Positions 7,616-14,313 of a stretch of 14,313 nt of DNA are shown piece by piece (position 1 is the first letter of the stretch; each line of letters opens with the position of its first letter). Source of the DNA: Euryarchaeota archaeon UBA169. GTDB taxonomy: Archaea; Thermoplasmatota; Poseidoniia; MGIII; CG-Epi1. Location of the stretch: NCBI GenBank assembly GCA_002497685.1, contig DAEH01000032.1:1-14313 (forward strand). Reading direction: 5' to 3'. Position numbers and translations under genes: made by a program. The notes below the pieces were generated by a model, which did not search any database, was not told the origin of the DNA, and was given only the letters and a program-made list of their open reading frames with translations.

Positions 7616-8136
7616 TTCTTAATCCATTCAAATATTATTCCAAAAAATACAAAGAACGAAATTTAAACTCAAAACAGCTGGCCAAAATGATGAACATGTG
7701 GCCTCCTTCAATAGCTAACAGAATTAAAGTCGTTCAAATAAGTGAAGATTATCTAAAAGCTAAAATGATTATTACTCAATCATGGTTGAACAGTGCCTTT
7801 GACAAAATAATGTTCGGGGGGACTACATATTCTGGAATGGATATGTATTATGGAATGGCACTGCCTCTTATCCTTAGCACAAAAGGAATTGAAGCATATG
7901 TTTTCACAAAAGAAGCAAACATAAAATATTTGAAAGCTGTAAAAAGTAATTTGACAGTTATTTTTGAATTAACTGAAAAACAAATAGATGCTTATGTCAA
8001 TGGAATCAATAAAAATAATAAGCATGAAGAATGGCTAACTGTAAAAGGCTATGATACTGAAGATGTACTTTGTGCAGAAACAAAACTATTAACTTACGTT
8101 AGGAATTGGCCAAGAAGTAAGGAATATGGAACTTAA
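7612..8136 (+). CDS. DUF4442 (hotdog-fold) protein, possible thioesterase
   Basis: A 174 aa protein resembling the DUF4442 family, which has the hotdog fold of acyl-CoA thioesterases. Supporting features are an N-terminal helix region leading to MWPPSIANRIKVVQIS (about 29-44), the central MFGGTTYSGMDMYYGMALP (about 67-85), which matches the family's FGG.x.Y...D..Y core, and LKAVKSNLTVIFELTE further on. A substrate acyl group or carrier is not indicated. It starts at TTG 7612, overlapping the upstream stop by 4 nt, and its own end overlaps the Rieske gene by 11 nt, so a role beside that oxygenase is possible. Family assignment is from pattern memory and is fairly sure; activity is not. Confidence 0.72.
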   Translation: MILNPFKYYSKKYKERNLNSKQLAKMMNMWPPSIANRIKVVQISEDYLKAKMIITQSWLNSAFDKIMFGGTTYSGMDMYYGMALPLILSTKGIEAYVFTKEANIKYLKAVKSNLTVIFELTEKQIDAYVNGINKNNKHEEWLTVKGYDTEDVLCAETKLLTYVRNWPRSKEYGT

Positions 8137-9193
8137 CATTGATGAAAACATTCGCAAAGCAAAAACAATACCTTCAAAATTTTACCATAGCCCTAAGATT
8201 TACCTTAAATTAAAAAAATTATTCAATAGAAGTTGGCAATTTATTGGAGATGCTACACTTTTAGAAAAAAACAATGCACATCCTGGAATTTTATTAGAGG
8301 GAATGGTAGATGAACCATATTTATTAACTCAGACTGAAGAAAATATCCGATGTTTGTCTAACGTGTGTACACATAGAGGTACCATTGTTTGTAAAGAAGC
8401 TACAAAAACTAAGAATTTAGTGTGTGGATATCATGGTAGGCAATTCCAACTAGATGGGAAAATGAAATTTATGCCTGAATTTGAAGATGTTGAAAATTTT
8501 CCATCTAAATCTGATAATTTACCATCAATTGAAATGGATATTTGGAAAAATATGATATTCATAATTAATGATAAAAAATGTGAAATCTCTGAATTGATTA
8601 AACCAATGGCTGAAAGATTGTCTTGGTTACCTATCGACAAATTTGAATATAGATCTGATTTATCTAGAAACTATCATGTAAAAGCAAATTGGGCTCTTTA
8701 TTGTGACAATTACCTTGAAGGCTTCCACATTCCATTTGTTCATAAGGATCTGAATAAAGCTCTTGAATACGATGAATATTTTACCCAAGGAATAGATAAT
8801 ACCGTTTTACAAATAGGTATAGGAAAGGGCGAAGAACATACTTTTGATTTACCTAAAGAACACCAAGATTATGGGAAGAATGTTGCTGCATACTATTTTT
8901 TTCTGTTCCCAAATATGATGTTTAATTTTTACCCATGGGGACTTTCCGTAAATGTAGTAAAACCAAAATCTGCAGAGGAAACTGAAATACAATATTTCAC
9001 TTATGTTTGGAAAGAAGAATTAATGGAAAAAGGGGCGGGCAGTGGACTAGACAAAGTAGAACTAGAAGATGAAGAAATTGTTGAATCTGTTCAAAAAGGA
9101 ATTAAGTCAAAAGCTTATGATAGAGGAAGATATTCACCAAAAAGGGAAATCGGCGTTCACTATTTTCATCGTTTAATACAAAAATATTACTGA
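8126..9193 (+). CDS. Rieske non-heme iron oxygenase, large subunit
   Basis: Oxygenase component of a two- or three-part monooxygenase or dioxygenase, 355 aa. The Rieske 2Fe-2S site is C81-x-H83 (CTHRG) and C100-x2-H103 (CGYHG). The catalytic iron ligands are His201 and His206 in NYLEGFHIPFVH, with Asp315 in LEDEEIVESVQ the likely third. The residue bridging the two metal centres is Glu198, where ring-hydroxylating dioxygenases have Asp. Glu at this place is the mark of the carnitine monooxygenase (CntA/YeaW) and related quaternary-amine group, and the C-terminal VQKGIKS with GVHYFHRLI also fits that group. The substrate may be a betaine-like compound; this is inference. No reductase gene is in the window. 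It is the last gene of the plus-strand run and ends 2 nt before the convergent MFS gene. Confidence 0.9.
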   Translation: MELNIDENIRKAKTIPSKFYHSPKIYLKLKKLFNRSWQFIGDATLLEKNNAHPGILLEGMVDEPYLLTQTEENIRCLSNVCTHRGTIVCKEATKTKNLVCGYHGRQFQLDGKMKFMPEFEDVENFPSKSDNLPSIEMDIWKNMIFIINDKKCEISELIKPMAERLSWLPIDKFEYRSDLSRNYHVKANWALYCDNYLEGFHIPFVHKDLNKALEYDEYFTQGIDNTVLQIGIGKGEEHTFDLPKEHQDYGKNVAAYYFFLFPNMMFNFYPWGLSVNVVKPKSAEETEIQYFTYVWKEELMEKGAGSGLDKVELEDEEIVESVQKGIKSKAYDRGRYSPKREIGVHYFHRLIQKYY

Positions 9194-9195
9194 TA

Positions 9196-10473
9196 TTAGC
9201 GACGTTTGAACATTCTAAATTCCATAAGTCTATCTACTAAATATATTGAACCGGGATATTTTTTAGGAATTCTGAGTTTCAAAAAAGGAAGTGTTCCAAT
9301 ACTTCTACCTATTCCAGAGATAATAAATATGATAAAAATAGCTTTCCACGTATCATTGTAAATATCTTCAAGATAACCTGCCATATATCCTCCAATAAGC
9401 GCTCCAACAAAAGTAGTAATGCCTACGCGTGTATTGTAATAACTAAAGTATGCAGCTCTTTCTTTATTTGGTGCAAGATCAAGAACCATCGCATTTGAAG
9501 TTATTAAAAATGCACTAAAACAAGGGCCCAAAATGACCACTTGTAAAATTAACATAACTTCAATATAAGGGAAAAAAGCATAAATGAATGGTAAAATGGC
9601 AAAGCCTATTCTACTCATAATAAGAACTGGTAAGGGACCTACTCTATCTACCAATCTACCCATTACTGGTTGAAAGGCCATTTCAGAAACGGCTCCAACA
9701 AGACTGAAAGCTACAAGAACAATGTTATCCACTTCAAGGACTTGAATAAGAATGATTGCAAATAAAGGCCAAATCAAAGACATATTTAGTGCATAAAATG
9801 CCTGAGCACGAACATAACTTTGGAATGTATCTGAATATTCTTTTTTAACGGTTTCAGATAAAACTAAATCTTTTGTCTTTTCTGGATCTCTATAAGGTAC
9901 TCTGATGAGAATTAAACCTCCAATAAATGTAGCAATAGCTGCAAACGTGAATAAAGGCCTAAAAGGATCTGCTGAATTTGAACCATCGCTATATACTGAA
10001 TAAACGGCAATTAGTGAACCAACTAATCCGAGTAAACCTCCAATTACATGAAATTTACTTAGAGTACTACCTCGCTTAGAAGGATTCATCCAATCTCCCT
10101 GTAAAGCTGCCCAAGTTGGATTAATAATTGATAATGAGACCGAATAGATTATCACAATAAAAAGCATTTCATTAGGATCATTAACTGTGGAAAGTAAATA
10201 CAAAGAAATAGCTCCAAAAAAAGACCCGCCTATTATCCAATAAGTTCTTACAGATTTAGTATCAGACACCCAACCCCAAAAATATTGTAATGCATTTGGT
10301 AAAAGGTTCATTAAGGATTGCATCCAAGCAATTTGTTCAAAAGAGGCACCTAATCTTACTGCAAAATAGCTCAAATATGGCATTGAGATATCATTGGCAA
10401 ATGAGTTTGTGGCATGGTAGCCATATAATTCAGCAGGAGGTTCAATTTCCTCACTGGCATTGTCAGAACTCAA
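9196..10473 (-). CDS. Major facilitator superfamily transporter
   Basis: A 425 aa inner-membrane carrier with about 12 hydrophobic segments in two halves. The conserved cytoplasmic loops are visible in both halves: GWVSDTKSVRTYW after segment 2 and GRLVDRVGPLPVL after segment 8, the MFS motif A and its repeat. A ~25-residue polar head rich in Glu precedes segment 1. The start is TTG at 10473; the nearby ATG at 10483 is out of frame. A TATA-like box centred 26 nt upstream suggests the mRNA begins at the start codon. Drug, sugar and metabolite transport are all possible; no substrate motif was recognised. Confidence 0.85.
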   Translation of the reverse strand: MSSDNASEEIEPPAELYGYHATNSFANDISMPYLSYFAVRLGASFEQIAWMQSLMNLLPNALQYFWGWVSDTKSVRTYWIIGGSFFGAISLYLLSTVNDPNEMLFIVIIYSVSLSIINPTWAALQGDWMNPSKRGSTLSKFHVIGGLLGLVGSLIAVYSVYSDGSNSADPFRPLFTFAAIATFIGGLILIRVPYRDPEKTKDLVLSETVKKEYSDTFQSYVRAQAFYALNMSLIWPLFAIILIQVLEVDNIVLVAFSLVGAVSEMAFQPVMGRLVDRVGPLPVLIMSRIGFAILPFIYAFFPYIEVMLILQVVILGPCFSAFLITSNAMVLDLAPNKERAAYFSYYNTRVGITTFVGALIGGYMAGYLEDIYNDTWKAIFIIFIISGIGRSIGTLPFLKLRIPKKYPGSIYLVDRLMEFRMFKRR

Positions 10474-10494
10474 GTTTTCTCATTGCTAATAATG

Positions 10495-10502
10495 CATTAT
10501 AA
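10495..10502 (-). promoter_or_regulatory. TATA-like box for the MFS gene
   Basis: TTATAATG on the minus strand, centred about 26 nt before TTG 10473. This is the spacing expected for a leaderless archaeal transcript and supports the TTG as the true start. Confidence 0.4.
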
Positions 10503-10538
10503 CAGTACGCACTGCAATTATGCACTAGAGAGTAATCA

Positions 10539-10546
10539 TTTATATG
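10539..10546 (+). promoter_or_regulatory. TATA box for the CxxC protein and MATE genes
   Basis: TTTATATG. A start of transcription about 25 nt downstream would fall near 10567, at the second GTG (10566) of the next gene rather than the first (10557). The 83-nt divergent region also carries a direct repeat GCACT at 10509-10513 and 10522-10526, too short to call an operator. Confidence 0.45.
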
Positions 10547-10556
10547 CTTCTCAAAA

Positions 10557-10928
10557 GTGAACTATGTGGCTGGAATTACAAAGCTTATTGGAATCTATGA
10601 TGCAGATGGGGGAATCATAGGTGAAATTAAATATTTCGCGGGAAAAATTTTCTCTAATAATCATTGCTCATTATGTGATATTACCCACGGAAAGTCAAAA
10701 GATAAATGGGCCACTTGTGAAAAAAGATTGCCAATCACGATTGATTTTATACATCTTAATGAAAGAAATGAAGCAATCAAAAACTATACTGAAGGAGCTA
10801 CTCCTTGCGTCATAGGTAAAACCGCAACCGGATACATTACTGTCGTTACTAAAAATGAAATGGAAGAATGTAATTCTGATGTTGAAAAATTTGAAGAACT
10901 AATTAATAGTAAATTAATGAATCAATAG
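10557..10928 (+). CDS. Conserved small protein with CxxC-DITH motif, function unknown
   Basis: A 123 aa soluble protein with no signal peptide or membrane segment. The key features are an N-terminal LIGIYDADGGIIGEIKY strand-turn-strand (residues 10-26) and HCSLCDITHG with Cys37 and Cys40 (36-45). Further on come IHLNER (66-70) and a TPCVIG stretch with Cys84. I recall similar small proteins with a YDADG and CxLCDITH pattern in bacteria, all without assigned function. The CxxC could hold a metal or act in redox chemistry. The longest frame starts at GTG 10557, but GTG 10566 fits the TATA box better and would remove three residues. The MATE gene follows after 18 nt. Confidence 0.75.
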   Translation: MNYVAGITKLIGIYDADGGIIGEIKYFAGKIFSNNHCSLCDITHGKSKDKWATCEKRLPITIDFIHLNERNEAIKNYTEGATPCVIGKTATGYITVVTKNEMEECNSDVEKFEELINSKLMNQ

Positions 10929-10946
10929 TATAACTCTTATAGGCTG

Positions 10947-12359
10947 TTGAGAAAGGATATTGTGGCTGAACAAAAAGAATCTCGTCTAAACGAATTTCTG
11001 GAAAATCCTGAACGCTCACTTTGGACTATTGCAATACCTGTTATTGCTGGGATGGCCATTCAAACTTTCTACTCCATTGTAGATATGTTATTTATTGGAC
11101 AATTAGGAGGTAACTCAATAGCTGCAGTTGCATTCAACATGCCACTATATTTTTTTGTAATGGGAATAACTTTTGGCCTAGGTACTGGAATTACTGCCAC
11201 AATAGCAAGGGCTATTGGTGAAGAAAATAAAGAAAAGGCAGATAACGCTGCAAAACATGGCTTACTGATAGCACTCGTAATGGGAATTACATTAACCGTA
11301 TTCGGTCTGCTTGTTGGTAAAAGAGTGCTTTCCATATTGGGTTCTCCTAGTGAATTAATAGAAGAATCATGGAGCTATCTTGAAGTTACATGCTATGGTA
11401 TGATGTTCATTGTTTTTTCAATTGTTTTCCGCTCAATACTAGCCGGTGAAGGAGATATGAAATTCCCAGTAATGGTGGCTGCTACTGGAACTATATTGAA
11501 CATAGTTCTAGATCCTATTTTTATCTTTGACCTAGATGAATATGGTGGTTTCGGATTAGATATGGGAGTTAGAGGGGCTGCAGCTGCAAGCGTTGTATCT
11601 CAAATGATTGTATTTTTCATATTTGTCTTTATGCTATTCTTCAAGGATCATGCGTACATCTCTTTTGATCTTCAAAATTTTACATTCTCTAGAAAATTAA
11701 TGAAAGAAATACTAGTAGTTGGTATCCCCTCTTCGATTTCAATGATTATCATGTCTTTTGGACAGGGAGTTTTTAATTATATTTTAATTATAGGATATGG
11801 ATCTAATGCAGTAGCTGCATACACCATTTCGAGTAGATTGGATATGTTAATGTTTCTTCCAATTATGGGAATAGCTACTGGCCTTGTTACAACTGTGGGG
11901 ATGTTTACCGGTGCAAAGCGTTTCGATAAAGTAAGAAGCATAATCATTTATGCAATATCGAGAGCTTTCGTCATAGTATCTATATCCTCTGCTATCGTCT
12001 ACGTTCTTACACCTAGCATAATTGGGCTTTTCACAGATGATAAAGAAATAGCTAGTATTGGAGTGAGTGCTTTACGAACACTGTGTTTCACTTACCCATT
12101 TGTTGGTATTGCTATGCCATGTGGTAGAATAATGCAAGGACTTGGTCAAGGAATACCTGTTTTAGTTATCACTGCACTAAGAGTTTTACTCGTTTCAGCC
12201 CCATTGGCTTACTATTTTGCGATTATCGACTCTAGAGATATTGTTTGGGTTTGGTATTCCATCGCAATCTCTGTTAGTGTATCTGCCATAGTGGGACCTA
12301 TTTGGGTTTGGAAAACCATTAATAATATGGAAAAGTCAGATAAAAGTTTTAGCAACTAA
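10947..12359 (+). CDS. MATE family efflux transporter
   Basis: A 470 aa membrane protein with about 12 hydrophobic segments in two related halves. The first segment reads TIAIPVIAGMAIQTFYSIVD and runs into MLFIGQLGG, a typical MATE opening. FGLGTGITATIARAIGEENKEKA follows, the loop 2/3 hallmark, and the second half repeats the pattern with VGIPSSISMIIMSFGQGVFNYI-like sequence (about 257-278). MATE proteins export drugs, cationic compounds or metabolites in exchange for Na+ or H+. The start is uncertain: TTG 10947 is the longest, and GTG 10962 (giving MAEQKES) is close to where a weak TATA at 10937-10941 would place the mRNA start. The last 24 nt overlap the convergent LysE gene. Confidence 0.92.
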   Translation: MRKDIVAEQKESRLNEFLENPERSLWTIAIPVIAGMAIQTFYSIVDMLFIGQLGGNSIAAVAFNMPLYFFVMGITFGLGTGITATIARAIGEENKEKADNAAKHGLLIALVMGITLTVFGLLVGKRVLSILGSPSELIEESWSYLEVTCYGMMFIVFSIVFRSILAGEGDMKFPVMVAATGTILNIVLDPIFIFDLDEYGGFGLDMGVRGAAAASVVSQMIVFFIFVFMLFFKDHAYISFDLQNFTFSRKLMKEILVVGIPSSISMIIMSFGQGVFNYILIIGYGSNAVAAYTISSRLDMLMFLPIMGIATGLVTTVGMFTGAKRFDKVRSIIIYAISRAFVIVSISSAIVYVLTPSIIGLFTDDKEIASIGVSALRTLCFTYPFVGIAMPCGRIMQGLGQGIPVLVITALRVLLVSAPLAYYFAIIDSRDIVWVWYSIAISVSVSAIVGPIWVWKTINNMEKSDKSFSN

Positions 12360-12953
12360 AGCCAAAACTAATAATGAAAGAATTAATCCAATTGTTCTGT
12401 CTATTATTACTGAGTTTGAACGTAGAACATTGATTAAAGAGGTGCCAGCAAGAACAGCTGCCACTAGTACATACCAAGTTGTATCTATTATTCCAGCTAA
12501 AATAGCCATAACCAATCTATCGGTTTGACTCATTTCGGAATCTATGAATTGACTAAAAATAGCTACTAGAAATACTAGAATTTTGGGATTAAGAAAAGAA
12601 ATCAAAAAACCTTCAATGAAACCTTTACGGCCGCTGATTTCATGTACCTCTACACTCTCTGAAGGAATATAAGTTAGCATATTATATGACAACCAAAGCA
12701 AAACAAGTGCACCACCCCATTGCAATAGTAAAAACAAAGAATCATGGGCAAGTAAAAGAGCTGAAAGTCCTGTAACTGCAATTAATGCATAAATTCCAAA
12801 ACCGATACCATGGCCAACGCCAGTCATTATTCCTTGTAGCCTTCCTCCTGAAATGGTATTTCTCAATACTACAGCAAGACTAGGTCCTGGAGACATTGCA
12901 CCCACTGCACAAACAAAAGATAATGCTAAAATTGATGTAAAATCTAAAGCCAA
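12336..12953 (-). CDS. LysE/RhtB family amino-acid exporter
   Basis: A 205 aa membrane exporter with about six hydrophobic segments. The family signature follows the first: MSPGPSLAVVLRNTISGGR (about 20-38), then a Gly-rich GIMTGVGHGIGFGIY, and in the middle GFLISFLNPKILVFLVAIF, the second conserved region. Members export lysine, threonine, homoserine and similar amino acids; the exact one cannot be told. It starts at TTG 12953, one base after the stop of the Smr-like gene; the ATG at 12958 is out of frame. It is the third gene of a minus-strand set with an ACT-domain protein, which fits amino-acid sensing upstream of export. The 3' end overlaps the MATE gene by 24 nt in opposite orientation. 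Confidence 0.9.
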   Translation of the reverse strand: MALDFTSILALSFVCAVGAMSPGPSLAVVLRNTISGGRLQGIMTGVGHGIGFGIYALIAVTGLSALLLAHDSLFLLLQWGGALVLLWLSYNMLTYIPSESVEVHEISGRKGFIEGFLISFLNPKILVFLVAIFSQFIDSEMSQTDRLVMAILAGIIDTTWYVLVAAVLAGTSLINVLRSNSVIIDRTIGLILSLLVLALVAKTFI

Positions 12954-12954
12954 C

Positions 12955-13212
12955 TCATTTTCTCCTGAACTTTACAATTGTTGAACCCAAGCCTCTGTCC
13001 GATAACCGAAGTTCTGAGATTTCTGGATAAATACGTTTTATATCTCTTTGTAAACCTTCATCAAGCTGGATATAATCCTTAATGGCTGTACCCAAATTAT
13101 GTCCATGCACCAATTCAATAGATAATTTTGATGATTCCCAAGCTTCCGCTACAGAAATCTGTGACTTAAGCTTCGCATCCGAAAGAGGTAGACCGTGAAG
13201 ATCAACCTTCAT
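12955..13212 (-). CDS. Stand-alone Smr-like domain protein
   Basis: An 85 aa protein that is almost only an Smr domain. VDLHGLPLSDAK (3-14) is the LDxH box, and ELVHGHNLGTAIKDYI (33-48) corresponds to the HGxGxGxLR box, here as HGHNLGT. In the family this domain is found in MutS2 and in nicking or RNA-cleaving enzymes, with the two motifs forming the active centre. The Asn in place of Gly in the second box makes nuclease activity unsure. The C-terminus is basic (KFRRK). It lies between the ACT protein gene (5 nt gap) and the LysE gene (1 nt gap), so it is co-transcribed; a link to amino-acid export is not obvious. Confidence 0.7.
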   Translation of the reverse strand: MKVDLHGLPLSDAKLKSQISVAEAWESSKLSIELVHGHNLGTAIKDYIQLDEGLQRDIKRIYPEISELRLSDRGLGSTIVKFRRK

Positions 13213-13217
13213 TGAAA

Positions 13218-13595
13218 TTATATTCCTAATATTTCTTTAGTTTTTTCCGGATTGTCTGTTGTTAGTGCTACATCTGCAGCATCCATTTCCATCTTCATTA
13301 TGTAAAATGAAATAATATTGATGCCTGAATCACTTAGCTTAGTTGCCATTTTTGCAAGAGCTCCAGGTTCATTTGAAAGGGTGGTCAATAACAATTCATT
13401 GGATTCAAAATCTCTACCCATCTCTTTCAACACTTTGGTAGTAGCTTCTTCATCATCTGTAACCATCGTTACTGAAGCTGTGGAACGGCCAGTACCTACA
13501 CAGCCAAGAATATTTATTCCATTTTCTCCAACTGCTGAGGCTACTTCAGCTAACTCACCTGGCTTATCTGCCAAAGATACATTGAATTCTTGCAT
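13218..13595 (-). CDS. Tandem ACT-domain protein
   Basis: A 125 aa protein made of two ACT domains and little else. The first has VSLADKPGELAEVASAVGE and GINILG (6-31), and the second TTLSNEPGALAKMATKLSD and GINIIS (71-96); the Gly after the Pro in each is the usual effector-binding turn. ACT domains bind amino acids and regulate enzymes or transcription. With no catalytic or DNA-binding part it would act through partners or as a sensor. The ATG at 13595 lies about 25 nt behind a TATA box, so it is probably leaderless. It is the first gene of a set with the Smr-like and LysE genes, and the LysE context suggests its ligand could be an amino acid that is also exported. Confidence 0.88.
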   Translation of the reverse strand: MQEFNVSLADKPGELAEVASAVGENGINILGCVGTGRSTASVTMVTDDEEATTKVLKEMGRDFESNELLLTTLSNEPGALAKMATKLSDSGINIISFYIMKMEMDAADVALTTDNPEKTKEILGI

Positions 13596-13614
13596 AATAT
13601 TTCCCTATCAAGGG

Positions 13615-13624
13615 CATATATATG
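13615..13624 (-). promoter_or_regulatory. TATA box for the ACT-Smr-LysE genes
   Basis: CATATATATG (palindromic), centred about 25 nt before the ATG at 13595 and within the 31-nt gap to the protease gene. The spacing predicts transcription starting at the ATG itself. Confidence 0.55.
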
Positions 13625-13626
13625 AA

Positions 13627-14313
13627 TTATGCTCTTCTAGATCTAGATATTGTGACTAAGATAAGTGAAAACACTACAAACACAAAGGAAAAGCCTGGAG
13701 TATCTTCACTCTTAGAAGCAATTGCATCCCCAATATTCAACGGAACTGTCAATGGGGCACTTATACCTTCAGAACTTATGACTCTAACCCATATTGTATG
13801 ATTTCCAGGCCCCAACTGTGTTTGCATTATATCTATTTCATCAATTGAGTCTACTGTATGCCAAATATCTTCGATAAGAACATCTCTCCATTCAATATTA
13901 GATATATTGCCACCAGTAATAAATTCTAAATTTTGATTTTCGTGAACAAAGAATCTAGAAGCCGTGTCATTTCCACCGTCTGTCTCATTACCTTCATAAT
14001 AAATAACGGAAGTATCAGCGCTTAAATTTATGGAAAGGCTAGCGTCATACTGAATTGCTTCATCTAATGCTGCATCCATTAAAACAAAACCCCAACCATA
14101 ATCATTGTTTGGCCTTACTGGATGACTTAACCATTTATATTCTGCAGTTGATTCCAAAATACTTCTGATCATTAAAGGTTGTAAGTCTGGATTAGCCTGA
14201 AGTAGTAATGCAGCCATTCCTGCAACCATTGGGGTAGCCATACTTGTCCCTGAATAAGAAGCGTAAGCATTTCCACTGTTTGCTTCAACAGACATTACTG
14301 CTGAACCAATTGC
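13627..14313 (-). CDS. Subtilisin-like (S8) serine protease, C-terminal part, PGF-CTERM-like anchor
   Basis: The 5' end lies beyond the window, and 228 codons are present. The frame is open to the last base, reading AIGSAV before the ATG at 14295, so that ATG is internal and not the start. GTSMATPMVAG with the catalytic Ser at residue 24 of this fragment is the S8 signature; the Asp and His motifs must be upstream. After the catalytic domain (to about residue 80) comes a roughly 110-residue beta-rich region with two NxS/T sequons. The protein ends in TPGF, a hydrophobic stretch and RSRRA. This matches the PGF-CTERM sorting signal of archaea, where archaeosortase A removes the tail and a lipid anchor is added. 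It is thus likely a cell-surface protease that digests protein outside the cell. Confidence 0.85.
   Translation of the reverse strand, partial: AIGSAVMSVEANSGNAYASYSGTSMATPMVAGMAALLLQANPDLQPLMIRSILESTAEYKWLSHPVRPNNDYGWGFVLMDAALDEAIQYDASLSINLSADTSVIYYEGNETDGGNDTASRFFVHENQNLEFITGGNISNIEWRDVLIEDIWHTVDSIDEIDIMQTQLGPGNHTIWVRVISSEGISAPLTVPLNIGDAIASKSEDTPGFSFVFVVFSLILVTISRSRRA

Noticed and set aside
7428..7622. Plus-strand frame with VEVEVE and AEAAA repeats
   Set aside because: Out-of-frame reading of the Gly/Arg repeat tract; the repeat forces low complexity in every frame.
10481..10483. ATG at 10483 as the MFS start
   Set aside because: It is ten bases from the TTG and thus out of frame.
10509..10526. 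Direct repeat GCACT as an operator between divergent promoters
   Set aside because: Only five bases per copy, expected often by chance.
13627..14295. A complete 222 aa gene starting at ATG 14295
   Set aside because: The frame stays open to the window end and the ATG lies 17 residues before the catalytic Ser; the gene is cut by the window.

Overview
The window most likely comes from an AT-rich marine euryarchaeon of the Thermoplasmatota, such as Marine Group II (Poseidoniales) or Marine Group III. The archaeal signs are a P0-type ribosomal protein L10 ending in an acidic tail and GLGALFG, an archaeal-type L1, TATA boxes about 25 nt upstream of several starts (leaderless-type promoters), and a protease ending in a PGF-CTERM-like anchor. 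The group-level placement is inference from gene style and base composition; no marker phylogeny was possible.

Layout. (1) Positions 1-1667, minus strand: rpl1-rpl10, with a TATA box, a two-helix leader and a strong Shine-Dalgarno. The L1 reading frame appears to begin at an ATC codon. (2) Positions 1807-5433, plus strand: two consecutive ATPase/permease pairs of ABC-2 type, all four genes overlapping. (3) Positions 5467-9193, plus strand: dnaJ; a two-TM protein with an EF-hand loop and an Arg/Gly tail; a DUF4442 hotdog protein; and a Rieske oxygenase. These overlap by 4-11 nt and look like one transcript. (4) Positions 9196-10473, minus strand: an MFS transporter, convergent with the Rieske gene. 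(5) Positions 10557-12359, plus strand: a small CxxC protein of unknown function and a MATE exporter, starting from a divergent promoter region. (6) Positions 12336-13595, minus strand: a tandem ACT-domain protein, a stand-alone Smr-like protein and a LysE/RhtB exporter, tightly packed behind a TATA box. (7) Positions 13627-14313, minus strand: the C-terminal part of a subtilisin-like protease, whose 5' end lies outside the window.

How the genes may work together. L1 and L10 build the ribosomal stalks, and the L1 leader looks like an autoregulatory site. The two ABC pairs form one or two exporters, or one hetero-dimeric one. The dnaJ partner protein could link a membrane or calcium-sensing function to chaperone activity, but this is speculative. 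The Rieske enzyme carries the bridging glutamate of the quaternary-amine monooxygenase group, which suggests methylamine or betaine-type substrates. ACT and LysE suggest amino-acid sensing and export.

The window is dense, with no gene-free stretch over about 140 bases. UUG start codons are frequent. I saw no rRNA, tRNA, CRISPR array or insertion sequence.
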